64,000 bases of DNA from Bacteroidetes bacterium GWF2_33_16 (GCA_001768565.1 MEOE01000025.1:1-64000); one strand, 5' to 3'. Counted from the stretch's first letter, positions 52,632 to 63,410 are shown. Notes: generated by a model from the letters alone, not told the origin. Numbers and translations: made by a program.

Positions 52632-55600
52632 TTATGGCAATTCCTGACCTTTAATCCAGGGTGATCCTGCTGTTATCAATTCGTTTTCGAGTTCTGGTAA
52701 TTTTTTATTTGCTATAAGTTCATATTTCGTTTTTATCAAATCGAATTCCTTTTGAGCTATTTCTAAACTTCTTTTGTGAGTTGGTGTTGGCCCATATGTT
52801 GAAAAACCTGTTCCTATACTTGCAGCACTTATTCTTTCAAAAATTATCGGTTTGTCAGGTTCGCTCAATTCACCTTTGGATTTACTACCCATTAATTGAG
52901 TTTCCAAATCGTACAATTCCTTATTCAGCTCATTTAGTTTTTTGTTTAATTCGCCTGGTTTAACACTTGTTCTCTCGATTGCTTTTATCATTGCATTGAC
53001 TTTCTTTTTGGAACTTTCAAGAGAAACAACCATTGCATTTATTTTGGCTTGCAGATCCTCTAAATCATTCCAGAAAGCAACAGTTACTTCTGGTGATGAT
53101 CCTTCTAAGGCTCCTTTCCTCATCTGTTCAACAACAAATTTCTGAGGACCCGATAATTTGGTAACTTCTCCATCAATATCCTTATAGAGCGTTACATTAT
53201 ATTCGCCTGGTAACACAAGAGCTCCTTTTGCTTGCCTCTGAGGATCTAACTTGTCAGGATCTATTCCTTGCTTTGCACTTGCTCTTAAGTCCCAGTTTAC
53301 ACGATTAAATCCTTTTGTTGTTGGAGCTTCGAGTTTACGAATAACATTACCATTCATATCTTCGATAGTTAGCCAAAGTTGTGGTTTTTGTTGTTTTTTT
53401 TCTTGCTCAAGTTCATCCCATCCTGGAAATGGAATATTCTGATTATTTTGAACCAGTTGTTTTTCTTTCTCTGTGCGTATATCCTTTAATGTTTTATATT
53501 CGGCACCAACAAAATATGTAAAAACAGCACCAAAGGGTGGATTTGGAGCAGTAAATAACTGAGCTCCCATTGATCCTTTAATATCACCTCCTAATGGATC
53601 GCGCGGCAAATACCACCATGCTTTTCTTACGGAAAATAAATTTGCTTCTTGTTTTAGCTGTTCTTCTGTAAATTCTCTAAGTGCTGAGTAATCATCTAAA
53701 ATAAAAAATCCACGACCAAAAGATGCACCTACAAGATCATTTTCGTGTTTCTGAATAGCAAGATCTCTGAATGAAATAGTTGGCAAACCACCATTAAGCT
53801 TTGTCCATTTTATTCCGCCATCTATAGTAAAATAAATTCCAAATTCTGTGGCTGCAAAAAGCAACTCGGGTTTAACATGATCCTGAACTAATCGCCATAC
53901 TAGCGTACGGTCTGGAATATTTCCTTTTATTGATTTCCATGTTTTTCCCTTATCTGAACTTTTGTATAAATACGGATTTAAATCACCGAACTTATGATTA
54001 TCTAATGCAACATAAACCGTATTAACATCAAATAAATCTGCTTTAATATCGTTAATAAATGCTGTTGCGGGAACTCCCGGTAATTGATTTACCTCAATAC
54101 GTCTCCAGATTTCACCTCCATCTTCAGTAATCTGAATATATCCATCGTCTGTTCCTGCATATATCATGCCTTCTTGTTTTGGCGATTCAGAAAGTGAAGT
54201 TATCGTATTATATGTCGACATTGCGTCCATATCCCAAGGAGAATCTACGCTCCATGTTTTATCCATAATGGGCAATTTAATTCTTTCCTGATTTTTTGTC
54301 AGATCGCCGGAAATAGGTTTCCAGCTATCTCCTCTGTCATCAGAACGCCAAACACGCTGAGATGCATAATAAAGTCGTGTTGTTGAATGAGGACTAACTA
54401 AAATAGGTGCATCCCAGTTAAATCTCTCGGCATTTTCACCTTCTTCGGGTTGTGGTTTTATATATATTATCTCACCGGTCGTTCTGTCGGCACGAACAAG
54501 GTTCCCTTGCTGCCATTCTGCATAAACGATATCTGGATTACCTGGCTCAGTTGCAGGCTGATGACCATCGGCAAACAAAACGATTTCCCAGTCGGAGTTT
54601 CTTATTCCGCTAGCATTATCGGTTCTTGATGGTCCTCCTTGTGTACTGTTATCCTGCGTTCCACCATAAATATTATAAAAAGGCTTGGCATCGTCAACAG
54701 CAACTTTATAAAATTGAGTTACGGGCAAATTAGGAATATATTTCCATGTTTTTGCCAGATCGAAGCTTTCATAAATTCCTCCATCTGTTCCTACCAACAA
54801 ATAATTCGGATCATCCATTCTAAATGCTATAGAGTGGTTATCTGAATGTTTAAATTCTTCTGTCATCTGTTTAAATAATTTACCCCCGTCATTTGAAATC
54901 TGAATACGGAAATCAACAAGGTAGATTCTATCAAACTGATGAGGACTTGCATAAAGCTCCTGATAATAATGAGGTCCTGTAGCGCCCGATACGGCATCCG
55001 ATTGTTTTGTCCATGAAGCACCTCTATCCAAAGATTTATAAAGACCTCCGGTTCTTCTGTCGAGCTCTATTACTGCATAAACAACATCGGGTTTTTGAGG
55101 AGAAATTGCTAATCCTATTTTACCCATATTTGTTTTTGGCAATCCTTTGCTAAGCTTTTCCCAGTTTTCGCCACCATCGGTTGATTTATATATAGCCGTT
55201 CCTGGCCCCCCACCCAAATAAGCGGCAACTGTTCTCTGTCGCTGCCATGTAGCTGCATATAATATAGTTGGATCACGAGGATCAATTACAATATCGGTAA
55301 CACCAATCCATTCGTTGTCGCCAAGTGTTTTTTTCCAGTTTTTTCCACCATCAATGCTCTTGTAAAGTCCTCTGTCGCCTCCTTTTGACCATAAGGGTCC
55401 CTGCGCAGCAACCCAGATAATATTCGAATTGATTGGATGTACAATAATTTTAGATATGTGATGAGATTGTTTTAATCCCATATTTGTCCAGGATTCTCCT
55501 CCATCATCACTTTTATAGATACCATCACCATAACCTACATGCCTTCCACCAATATTTTCGCCTGTTCCAACCCAAACAATATGTGGATTATTGGGATCGA

Positions 55601-55901
55601 TAGTAACGCAACCAATAGAGTATGAGGATTGACTATCAAAAACAGGTTTCCATGTGGTTCCGGCATTCTCAGTTTTCCAAACTCCACCAGAGCCAACGGC
55701 AACTATCCAAACATTTTTATTAAGTGGATGTATTGCAATGTCAGCAATTCTGCCTGACATAAATGCAGGACCAATATTTCTGAATGATAATCCTGCAAAT
55801 ACTGATTCGTTCAACGAATCTTTTTTTTCTTTTTTCTGCGAGTAAGTAAACGAGTTCATTGCAAACAGAAAAACAATTGATAAAAGGGTGAGTTTTTTCA
55901 T
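52632..55901 (-). CDS. Secreted VPS10/sortilin-like BNR-repeat beta-propeller protein
   Basis: A 1089-residue exported protein (signal peptide about 1-21). Repeated BNR/Asp-box sequences (S-x-D-G-G-x-x-W, e.g. SDDGGESWTN, STDGGENWEK, SDKGKTWKS) extend over residues 60 to about 740, as in glycosyl-hydrolase-type or sortilin-like propellers. A C-terminal beta-sandwich region follows (EAPTTKGFNRVNWDLRA) and then a coiled coil (about 975-1040, Lys/Glu/Leu-rich). It is a common Bacteroidota secreted family with no established reaction. No sortase or T9SS tail is visible. Confidence 0.85.
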   Translation of the reverse strand: MKKLTLLSIVFLFAMNSFTYSQKKEKKDSLNESVFAGLSFRNIGPAFMSGRIADIAIHPLNKNVWIVAVGSGGVWKTENAGTTWKPVFDSQSSYSIGCVTIDPNNPHIVWVGTGENIGGRHVGYGDGIYKSDDGGESWTNMGLKQSHHISKIIVHPINSNIIWVAAQGPLWSKGGDRGLYKSIDGGKNWKKTLGDNEWIGVTDIVIDPRDPTILYAATWQRQRTVAAYLGGGPGTAIYKSTDGGENWEKLSKGLPKTNMGKIGLAISPQKPDVVYAVIELDRRTGGLYKSLDRGASWTKQSDAVSGATGPHYYQELYASPHQFDRIYLVDFRIQISNDGGKLFKQMTEEFKHSDNHSIAFRMDDPNYLLVGTDGGIYESFDLAKTWKYIPNLPVTQFYKVAVDDAKPFYNIYGGTQDNSTQGGPSRTDNASGIRNSDWEIVLFADGHQPATEPGNPDIVYAEWQQGNLVRADRTTGEIIYIKPQPEEGENAERFNWDAPILVSPHSTTRLYYASQRVWRSDDRGDSWKPISGDLTKNQERIKLPIMDKTWSVDSPWDMDAMSTYNTITSLSESPKQEGMIYAGTDDGYIQITEDGGEIWRRIEVNQLPGVPATAFINDIKADLFDVNTVYVALDNHKFGDLNPYLYKSSDKGKTWKSIKGNIPDRTLVWRLVQDHVKPELLFAATEFGIYFTIDGGIKWTKLNGGLPTISFRDLAIQKHENDLVGASFGRGFFILDDYSALREFTEEQLKQEANLFSVRKAWWYLPRDPLGGDIKGSMGAQLFTAPNPPFGAVFTYFVGAEYKTLKDIRTEKEKQLVQNNQNIPFPGWDELEQEKKQQKPQLWLTIEDMNGNVIRKLEAPTTKGFNRVNWDLRASAKQGIDPDKLDPQRQAKGALVLPGEYNVTLYKDIDGEVTKLSGPQKFVVEQMRKGALEGSSPEVTVAFWNDLEDLQAKINAMVVSLESSKKKVNAMIKAIERTSVKPGELNKKLNELNKELYDLETQLMGSKSKGELSEPDKPIIFERISAASIGTGFSTYGPTPTHKRSLEIAQKEFDLIKTKYELIANKKLPELENELITAGSPWIKGQELP

Positions 55902-56029
55902 GGATTTTTCTTTAAGATTTTAAATAACAAGTTATGAAAATTCTATTTTATAAGACCGAAATCCATATTAAAAGTTTAAATAGGAGAGAAATACAAGAAT
56001 TAAATAAAGATAAATGGAAACACTAATTA

Positions 56030-56473
56030 TTATTGGATATATTCATTGGCTTCCAGTCGCAATGCCTTTAATGAGAGCAAAACATCCATAAAAAAATAAA
56101 TTGCAGAAATAAGGATTGATAAAACAGATACCATAAATAGAATATATCCTACCCACCTCAAATCATAACTAAAGAAAATCATAAAAACCAGTAAGGGTAT
56201 TATAAGACTGCTGGTAATAACACTAACAGTTATGGCAGCAATCGAAGATCTTAAATATTTGCTTCGTTGAAATAAAATCTGGATTTCATTTATCTTTTCT
56301 GAGCGCCGCTGAACAGTATGATTGTCTAATTCAGCAACCAAATGTCTCGTTCGGTCAATAGTTCTGCCAAATCGATTCGTAATGGTAAGTAAAAGTAAGC
56401 CAACCCCCGATATTAAAGCAACAGGTGTTATACTTGATTGCAGAAACTGAATGAAAATTCTGGTTGATTCCAT
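56030..56473 (-). CDS. DUF2721 family membrane protein
   Basis: A 147-residue protein with three predicted membrane helices (about 12-32, 70-95, 100-130). The N-terminal SSITPVALISGVGLLLLTITNRFGRTIDRTR block is the DUF2721 signature. The ATG at 56473 (MESTRIF) is preferred to the upstream one at 56533 because the extension is not family-like. Function is unknown. Confidence 0.85.
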   Translation of the reverse strand: MESTRIFIQFLQSSITPVALISGVGLLLLTITNRFGRTIDRTRHLVAELDNHTVQRRSEKINEIQILFQRSKYLRSSIAAITVSVITSSLIIPLLVFMIFFSYDLRWVGYILFMVSVLSILISAIYFFMDVLLSLKALRLEANEYIQ

Positions 56474-56575
56474 ATCTATTATTTTTTTTGTAAAATTAGA
56501 AATTTCAATAGTTATTACAAATACTTTACTCATATGTAAATTTTATGTAATTTATACATCAAAATAAATAGTAAG

Positions 56576-57403
56576 TTGAAACCATTAACTTTATATGTAT
56601 TATTAGTTTTATTGACTTTTTGTTTTTCGAGTACCTTCTCGCAAAATAACAAGTTTCCATATAAGTTAAGTAAAACAAATGATGCAATAATAATTTCAAC
56701 AGCCCTTTCATCAAGTCTTTTATATTACTATCTCGATTCAAATTATCCAATAAACTATTTAAAAGAAAACGAAGCGGTAAACCTAAACAGGAATAAGATA
56801 AACTCTTTTGATCGTTCAGCAACTTATAATTGGTCTCCAAAAGCTGATAATGCAAGTGATTATTTTAGGGATGGACTTAAATATGCACCAGCTTTGATTA
56901 TTTTTCCTGAAATTAAAAACAGGCAATGGAACAATATATTTATTCTTGGTGTAATGTATCTTGAGGGTTTTCTGATTAACAGCAGTTTTACAAGTAATAC
57001 AAAAATAACAGCGCAGCGCATCCGCCCATATATGTATAATAATGATTTATCTGAAGATAGCAGAATGAAATTAAGTAAGGAAGAAACAACTTATAAATCA
57101 TTTTATTCAGGACATACCTCTAGTGCTTTTTTTAATGCTGTTTTTATTTCAAAAGTAGTAACAGATATTTATGGTAAATCAGGTTATACATATACAGTTT
57201 GGGGTATTTGTTTAACTACCGCAGCAACCACGGGATACTTAAGATACGAAGCAGGGAAACACTTCCCTACAGATATAATTGTTGGTGCAATTACAGGTGG
57301 CGCAATTGGATATCTTATACCTATGATTCACAAACAGAAATATGATAAATTAATTATGTTAATTACTCCTGATAATCAAATTGGGTTTAGGTTAGTTTTT
57401 TAA
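56576..57403 (+). CDS. PAP2 superfamily phosphatase
   Basis: A 275-residue exported membrane-associated phosphatase. The start is a TTG at 56576, since no ATG lies between an upstream stop and the signal peptide (cleavage near FSQ). The three PAP2 motifs are intact: K-x6-RP (KITAQRIRP), SGH (YSGHTSSAF) and R-x5-H-x3-D (RYEAGKHFPTD). Members dephosphorylate lipid phosphates such as undecaprenyl-PP. It is unrelated by orientation to its neighbours. Confidence 0.87.
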   Translation: MKPLTLYVLLVLLTFCFSSTFSQNNKFPYKLSKTNDAIIISTALSSSLLYYYLDSNYPINYLKENEAVNLNRNKINSFDRSATYNWSPKADNASDYFRDGLKYAPALIIFPEIKNRQWNNIFILGVMYLEGFLINSSFTSNTKITAQRIRPYMYNNDLSEDSRMKLSKEETTYKSFYSGHTSSAFFNAVFISKVVTDIYGKSGYTYTVWGICLTTAATTGYLRYEAGKHFPTDIIVGAITGGAIGYLIPMIHKQKYDKLIMLITPDNQIGFRLVF

Positions 57404-57425
57404 ACTTATACTATAATATGATTTA

Positions 57426-58808
57426 TTATATTCTCTTATTCTGCCATTTTCCATATCTTAAATACAAGTACGACATTATTGCTATTACTAATCCATAAAT
57501 GATCTCAACTACCCAAACAAGTTCAATACTGGTATTTTTTATATTTACAAATACATAAGTCATAAAAACATATAAAAAAATCACAAGGGTTTCAATTATT
57601 AAAGAAACTTTAGTATTTCCTGTACCTGTAACTCCACTAAAGAAAACAAAACCAACTGCAATAAAAAGGGAAGCAATACTTACAATATAGAGTACTGGTA
57701 AAGAATCTGTTATAAGATTTTTATCATTTGTATATATCGACAATATAAGCTCAGGAAAAATTACATTAATAATTACCAATAACACAACTCCCAAAATTGT
57801 TAATTTAAAGACTTTTTTAATAATAGGTAAAACCTGATCAGGATTATTTCTACCAATAGAATATGAAACCAAAGTATTAGCAGCAGAAGAAAAGCCCCAT
57901 ATTGGAATTAACATAACAACATACACACTTCGGATGATATTAGAAACAGCCAAAGGTCGTTCTCCAAGTCTTTCAACAAAAAGGAAAAAGAAAAACCACC
58001 CTATGAAAGAAATAAAATTCTGCATCATAGTAGGGAATGCTACTTTCAGAATCCTGTAGAGGTATCCAAAATCTATTTTCTTAAACTGGAACAACTGAAA
58101 GTATTTAATATCAACAAACTTTAACGTGTAAGTAATAAAAAACAGCGTAGCCAAAAGTTCAGAAATAACAGATGCAATAGCTGCTCCAGCAATACCCATT
58201 TCAGGAAATCCTAGTTTCCCGAAAATCATTACATAATCGAAAAATACGTTCGAAAAGGCCATTATTATTGTTGTATAAGTAATAACCTTTGTTCTTGCAA
58301 TACCTATATAAAATGCTCTAAATCCATGCATTATAAAGGCAAAAAACAATCCGAAAATCCTGTATTTTAAATATTCGCTGGTTGCTTGTTCAACTTCATG
58401 AGATTGTAATATGGATTTAAAAAGTACAGGTAAGTTTAAAAGCATTATTAAAACAAGGATTACGGCTAAAAAGGCAAGAAAATAGTGCGATTGTTCAATA
58501 GTCTTTCCTATTTCCCATGGCTTGTTTTCACCTAAGCGACGTGCAACAATAATTTGAGTACCAATTGCAAAACCAAAACCCAACATAATAATAGTTAAAT
58601 AGAATACACTACCAATAGCTGCAGCACCAAGCTCCACTACTCCTACTCTACCTAAAAATGCTGTGTCGGTAACACCAATAATATTATGGACAATACTACT
58701 AAGGATTATTGGGTATGCAATAATCCAAATTTCTTTATATTTTACAGGAGTTTGTGTCAAATCTTTTTTAATTGGCAAAATTAATTTATTTAATTGAGTT
58801 AAATACAT
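57426..58808 (-). CDS. MATE family efflux transporter
   Basis: A 460-residue transporter with twelve predicted membrane helices in two six-helix halves; IIAYPIILSSIVHNIIGVTDTAFLGRVG and GFGFAIGTQIIVARRLGE are the N-lobe MATE motifs. It would export cations, drugs or metabolites in exchange for Na+ or H+. The gene is convergent with the PAP2 gene, separated by 22 bases with no clear hairpin. The N-terminal ~20 residues are poorly conserved, so the start could be slightly downstream. Confidence 0.9.
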   Translation of the reverse strand: MYLTQLNKLILPIKKDLTQTPVKYKEIWIIAYPIILSSIVHNIIGVTDTAFLGRVGVVELGAAAIGSVFYLTIIMLGFGFAIGTQIIVARRLGENKPWEIGKTIEQSHYFLAFLAVILVLIMLLNLPVLFKSILQSHEVEQATSEYLKYRIFGLFFAFIMHGFRAFYIGIARTKVITYTTIIMAFSNVFFDYVMIFGKLGFPEMGIAGAAIASVISELLATLFFITYTLKFVDIKYFQLFQFKKIDFGYLYRILKVAFPTMMQNFISFIGWFFFFLFVERLGERPLAVSNIIRSVYVVMLIPIWGFSSAANTLVSYSIGRNNPDQVLPIIKKVFKLTILGVVLLVIINVIFPELILSIYTNDKNLITDSLPVLYIVSIASLFIAVGFVFFSGVTGTGNTKVSLIIETLVIFLYVFMTYVFVNIKNTSIELVWVVEIIYGLVIAIMSYLYLRYGKWQNKRI

Positions 58809-58933
58809 ATTTAAACAAACGATTGTTTTTTGTTAAATGTTAATCTTATAATTGATCTAATCATTATGAAATCTTTGATAATTCATGATTTTTTTATTAC
58901 TTAGCAATACAAATATAAATTTTACCGAAAGCT

Positions 58934-59836
58934 ATGCTTCAAACCATTCAAAGAATGAGATTTCTATTTATTGTTTTATTCATTCTTATTATCTTTTCAT
59001 GTAAAAAGAGTAATTATACAAACCAATCATCAGAAAGTATTCCAATTGGAGACCCTGATACTTCGTCGCTTATATTTAAATATAACAATACATTATTCAC
59101 TATTCCTTCTCCATTTCAGGTTACCTCAATAATTAAAAACAGTAATATTGATTATAATAAAAGCTTCTTAAGCCCACCTGAAAACGTATCAAACTATACT
59201 ACTATTTTTAAACAATCTTTAAATATTGGTATATATGGAACAGATATGGGCTACCTTAATATTTATGACCAAGTACCTGATATTATTTCGTATTTTACAG
59301 TAATTAAAAAATTAAGTGGTGAACTTGGGTTAAATTCTGCTTTTCAGGCATCATTAATTGATCGAGTTGAAAAGAATATTGATAATCAGGATTCACTATT
59401 GTATTTTCTTACAAATACATATCGTGAATTTGATAGCTATTTAAAAAACAGCAATCGAAAAGATGTAGGTATACTCATTGTTACAGGGGGTTGGATAGAA
59501 AGCTTATATTTATTGGCGCAAATTACGGATGAAAATAAGAATAGGAGTATAATAAATAGACTGGGAGAACAAAAGCATCCACTTGATAATTTAATTGAAT
59601 TATTATCTCCTTATTATTATAAATCTAAAGATTTCTCTCTATTAATTGACGCACTGGTAGATCTTGCTTATGAATTTGATGGAATTATCTTTAATTATAC
59701 ATATCAAGAATCAGAAGTAATACCAGAACAGAAACTATCGATTATTAAGAGTAATTCAAATGTAATTATTTCGGAATATCATATAAGAACAATAGCTCAG
59801 AAAATTTCTGCCATACGTAATAGTATAACTCAATAA
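58934..59836 (+). CDS. Lipoprotein of unknown function
   Basis: A 300-residue protein with type II signal peptide (LIIFSC, lipid-modified cysteine near residue 23). The mature part is largely helical (DIISYFTVIKKLSGELGLNSAFQASLIDRVE...). A downstream ATG at 58955 (MRFLFIV) is an equally possible start. I recognise no domain. It is four bases upstream of another exported protein gene and 0.5 kb from the ABCG-type transporter, with which it may be expressed. Confidence 0.78.
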   Translation: MLQTIQRMRFLFIVLFILIIFSCKKSNYTNQSSESIPIGDPDTSSLIFKYNNTLFTIPSPFQVTSIIKNSNIDYNKSFLSPPENVSNYTTIFKQSLNIGIYGTDMGYLNIYDQVPDIISYFTVIKKLSGELGLNSAFQASLIDRVEKNIDNQDSLLYFLTNTYREFDSYLKNSNRKDVGILIVTGGWIESLYLLAQITDENKNRSIINRLGEQKHPLDNLIELLSPYYYKSKDFSLLIDALVDLAYEFDGIIFNYTYQESEVIPEQKLSIIKSNSNVIISEYHIRTIAQKISAIRNSITQ

Positions 59837-59840
59837 TGAT

Positions 59841-60269
59841 ATGAAATTCATAGTAAAAGGCTTGTTGATTTCTACTTTAATAATATTCATTTTTAGCAAC
59901 CGTGCTAAAAGTCAGAATAACTCCCTAAATAATTGCATAAACCTTATTAATACTGAAGGTTACGTATCTGATGGACAGGAGTACAAAACAAAAGTTGACG
60001 AAAATAACAAAGCTCGCTTTTTAACAACCTTTTATGGAGGGAGCTATTACAGGATTGCAGCGTGCTCTAATGCTACTAATTCAAAAGTAACCATAACTGT
60101 TTTTGATACAGAGAAAAATCCCTTATTCTGTAATAAAGACTTTAATTATATACCATACTGGAATTTTAAGTTTACTTCAACTATTGATTGTATAGTAGAA
60201 GTTGAATTTGAAAAGGGAGTACTTATAAAAGATGAAGTAATGCTCCTAATTGGTTTTAAAGAAAAATAA
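59841..60269 (+). CDS. Small secreted protein of unknown function
   Basis: A 142-residue exported protein (signal peptide about 1-24, ending AKSQ). The mature part is beta-rich and has four cysteines (C32, C75 and two in FCNKDF and TIDCIVE), which could form disulfides. It starts four bases after the lipoprotein stop. It precedes the ABCG-like transporter gene. I do not recognise the family. Confidence 0.72.
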   Translation: MKFIVKGLLISTLIIFIFSNRAKSQNNSLNNCINLINTEGYVSDGQEYKTKVDENNKARFLTTFYGGSYYRIAACSNATNSKVTITVFDTEKNPLFCNKDFNYIPYWNFKFTSTIDCIVEVEFEKGVLIKDEVMLLIGFKEK

Positions 60270-60320
60270 GTATAAATTCGTATACATCAATGTTTTGATT
60301 AATAATATTAATTATATTTT

Positions 60321-63300
60321 ATGAGCGAGCAAATATTAAAGGCATTAATGCAATTATTTGCAATTATTGCCCATCCTGCAAGTAATGCAAGTGATCGCCG
60401 ATCTATTGTCGAATACTTCCTAAAAAGACAACTTAATCAGGAAGCTGTTAAAAACTATATAGAAGTATTTAATTATTATTATGAGCTTCACCAGGAAAAG
60501 CTGAGTGAAAAAGGTCTTGTTAAAAAACGAACATCATCAAGTTCTGTTAGAGTTCTTAAGATTTGTACTCAAATAAATGAAGAATTAACCCAGAGACAAA
60601 AAAATATTGTATTAGTTCAGTTGTTAGAGTTTGTAAAATCAGGAGGAGAAATCACTGAACAAGAAATGGCATTTGTAACTACCGTGGGTGATGCTTTCCA
60701 TATTCCTGAAGAAGAATATAAACATATCGAAGATTTAGCATTCTTTGGTTACGATAAAATTCCTGATACAAAAAAACTTCTGGTAATTGATAATAATGAG
60801 AATTTCCAGCATCCTAATGTTTTACATAATAGCAAACCGGCACTCGATGGCCAAATCAGGATTCTAGAAGTCGACTCATCTAACATGTATTTAATCAAAT
60901 ATATTGGAGAGAGCGAATTATACTTAAATGGCCAATTATTAGAGAGTGAAAAAATCTATGTTTTAACAAATGGTTCCTCAGTTCGAAATCCTAAAATCAA
61001 ACCAATTTATTATGGTGATATTGTAAGCCAATTTAATATTCAAAGAATAAAATCCAGAATTATTTTCGATGCCCGTGATATTGAATATCATTTCAAATCT
61101 GGCAAAATTGGATTGCATAAACTAAATTTTAGCGAAGAATCGGGAAAACTAGTTGGGATTATGGGTGCCAGTGGAGCTGGTAAATCAACCTTATTAAACG
61201 TACTTAATGGCACCTATCCACCATCAAAAGGCGAAATACTGGTAAATGGAATTAATATACATACCGAAAAAGATAAAATTGAAGGTTTAATTGGTCATGT
61301 TTCCCAGGATGACTTATTAATTGAGGAGCTTACTGTTTATCAGAATCTTTATTATAATGCCAAGCTTTGTTTTGATAATTATAACGAAAAAGAAATTGAA
61401 GAAGCTGTAATTAATGTTCTGGAAAACCTTGGGCTATATGAAATTCGGGATATTGAGGTTGGTAGTCCTTTAAATAAAAAGATAAGTGGAGGACAGCGTA
61501 AAAGACTAAATATTGCACTTGAATTGATTCGTGAACCAGGCGTTTTATTCTTGGATGAACCAACATCAGGTTTATCATCAAGGGATTCGGAGAACATTCT
61601 GGACTTACTAAAAGAGCTAGCACTTAAAGGAAAATTAGTATTTGTGGTTATTCATCAACCATCATCTGCAATTTTTAAGATGTTCGACAAGCTTCTTATT
61701 CTTGATAATGGTGGATATCTGATTTATGATGGCGACCCAATTGATTCAATTATTTATTTTAAATCAACCATTCAGCATGCCAATTGGAGTGAAAGTGAAT
61801 GTCATTGTTGCGGTAATGTTAATCCTGAGCAAGTTTTTAATATTATTGAAACAAAGGTTTTGGATGAATATGGCAATTTTACGAATGAAAGAAAAATATC
61901 TCCAACAGAATGGCGCGATAGTTTTGCAAAATTAAAACAAGAGGAAACTAAAGATTCTTCATCATCCAGACAGATATTGCCCGACATACGTTTACCTGAG
62001 ATATCTTTTAAGGTACCTAATAAATTAAAACAGTTAATCGTTTTTATTAAAAGAGATGTTTTATCAAAAATGGCCAATACACAATATTTAGTAATAAATT
62101 TGGCTGAAGCTCCATTATTGGCATTCTTATTGGCTTTTATTATTAAATATTACAATGTTAATGTTGGGAATGTAATTGGATATAGTTTAAGCGAAAACAG
62201 TAACCTTCCGGTTTACATTTTTATGTCCGTTATTGTTGGTCTATTTATTGGACTAACAGTGAGTGCCGAAGAGATTATTAAAGACAGAAAAATTCTTAAA
62301 AGAGAAGCATTCTTAAATCTTAGCTGGGCTAGTTATTTGTTTTCCAAAATAGCGGTTCTATTTACCCTTTCTGCAATTCAATCACTTGTATTTGTTATAA
62401 TTGGTAATTCCATAATGGAAATAAAAGGAATGTACTTTGAATACTGGATAGTACTATTTACTGCATGGTGCTTTTCAAATATGCTTGGATTGGTTATTTC
62501 AGATAGTTTCAAAACAGTTATTACTATTTATATTCTTATTCCATTTCTAATCATTCCTCAACTTATTCTAAGTGGTATCATTGTAAAATTTGAAAAACTT
62601 AATCCTAATATTTCTAATCCTCGTGACATTCCATTTTATGGAGAAATAATTACTGCACGTTGGGCATACGAAGCGCTTGCTGTTTATCAGTTTAAAGAAA
62701 ATGAATATGAAAACCAGTTTTATAATTTTAATAAGGCAATGAGCATATCCGATTTTAAGAAAAACTATTGGATACGTACCCTAAATAATAAAATATCATT
62801 TCTTGAGAGGAATATAAATAATCAGGAAAAAGAAAAAGAAATAAATGAGAATCTGGAACTCTTAAGAAATGAAATAAGGAAAGAATTAAATTCAGAATCA
62901 GGCAAACTTGTAATATTTAAGGAATATGACCAGCTCTATCATGGAAAATTGAATAATGAAGTAATTCAATCACTAAAAGATTATATGGAATCCTTGAATA
63001 AGTATTACATTAAACTTTATAATAAAGCTAATGGACTAAAGGATCAATTAATATCCAATTTACAAAAGACTCCTGAAGAACGCGAGCAGTTTATGAAAAT
63101 TAAACGAGAGCATTATAATGAGAATCTGTCTGAATTACTTAAAAATTCGAATGAAATAAATAGAATAATTGAATATAATGGAGAACTATTCCAGAAAGTA
63201 GATCCAATTTTCCTCGATCCTAATAATAGATTTGTGAAAGCTCATTTCTATGCCCCACGAAAACAAGTATTTGGAAATTTCTATGAAACATTCTGGGTTA

Positions 63301-63407
63301 ATGTACTGGTTATGTGGTTTATGACTGTCGCCTTGTTCTTTGTTCTGTATTTCAGGTTAATGAAAAAAGCTCTTGAGTTCTTTGAACAGAAGCAGTTTAA
63401 ATTATAA
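60321..63407 (+). CDS. ABCG-type transporter with N-terminal helical and FHA-like domains
   Basis: A 1028-residue half-transporter. Residues about 1-135 form a helical domain of the TerB-like kind, 155-235 form a beta-rich region resembling an FHA/regulatory domain, and 250-480 form the ABC ATPase (Walker A GASGAGKST near 282, signature SGGQRKRL near 389, Walker B FLDEPTSGL). Six membrane helices follow (about 580-785 and one at about 1000), with a large, charged insertion between helices five and six (about 790-985). A CHCC motif (SECHCCGN) after the ATPase may bind metal. The substrate is unknown. Confidence 0.87.
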   Translation: MSEQILKALMQLFAIIAHPASNASDRRSIVEYFLKRQLNQEAVKNYIEVFNYYYELHQEKLSEKGLVKKRTSSSSVRVLKICTQINEELTQRQKNIVLVQLLEFVKSGGEITEQEMAFVTTVGDAFHIPEEEYKHIEDLAFFGYDKIPDTKKLLVIDNNENFQHPNVLHNSKPALDGQIRILEVDSSNMYLIKYIGESELYLNGQLLESEKIYVLTNGSSVRNPKIKPIYYGDIVSQFNIQRIKSRIIFDARDIEYHFKSGKIGLHKLNFSEESGKLVGIMGASGAGKSTLLNVLNGTYPPSKGEILVNGINIHTEKDKIEGLIGHVSQDDLLIEELTVYQNLYYNAKLCFDNYNEKEIEEAVINVLENLGLYEIRDIEVGSPLNKKISGGQRKRLNIALELIREPGVLFLDEPTSGLSSRDSENILDLLKELALKGKLVFVVIHQPSSAIFKMFDKLLILDNGGYLIYDGDPIDSIIYFKSTIQHANWSESECHCCGNVNPEQVFNIIETKVLDEYGNFTNERKISPTEWRDSFAKLKQEETKDSSSSRQILPDIRLPEISFKVPNKLKQLIVFIKRDVLSKMANTQYLVINLAEAPLLAFLLAFIIKYYNVNVGNVIGYSLSENSNLPVYIFMSVIVGLFIGLTVSAEEIIKDRKILKREAFLNLSWASYLFSKIAVLFTLSAIQSLVFVIIGNSIMEIKGMYFEYWIVLFTAWCFSNMLGLVISDSFKTVITIYILIPFLIIPQLILSGIIVKFEKLNPNISNPRDIPFYGEIITARWAYEALAVYQFKENEYENQFYNFNKAMSISDFKKNYWIRTLNNKISFLERNINNQEKEKEINENLELLRNEIRKELNSESGKLVIFKEYDQLYHGKLNNEVIQSLKDYMESLNKYYIKLYNKANGLKDQLISNLQKTPEEREQFMKIKREHYNENLSELLKNSNEINRIIEYNGELFQKVDPIFLDPNNRFVKAHFYAPRKQVFGNFYETFWVNVLVMWFMTVALFFVLYFRLMKKALEFFEQKQFKL

Positions 63408-63410
63408 TAA

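Noticed and set aside
57404..57425. Terminator between PAP2 and MATE genes
   Set aside because: The 22-base gap contains only a weak A/T palindrome without a stable GC stem.
60270..60320. GTATA...TATAC hairpin after the small secreted protein
   Set aside because: The stem is short and AT-only, with no T run; it is not convincing as a terminator or regulatory element.
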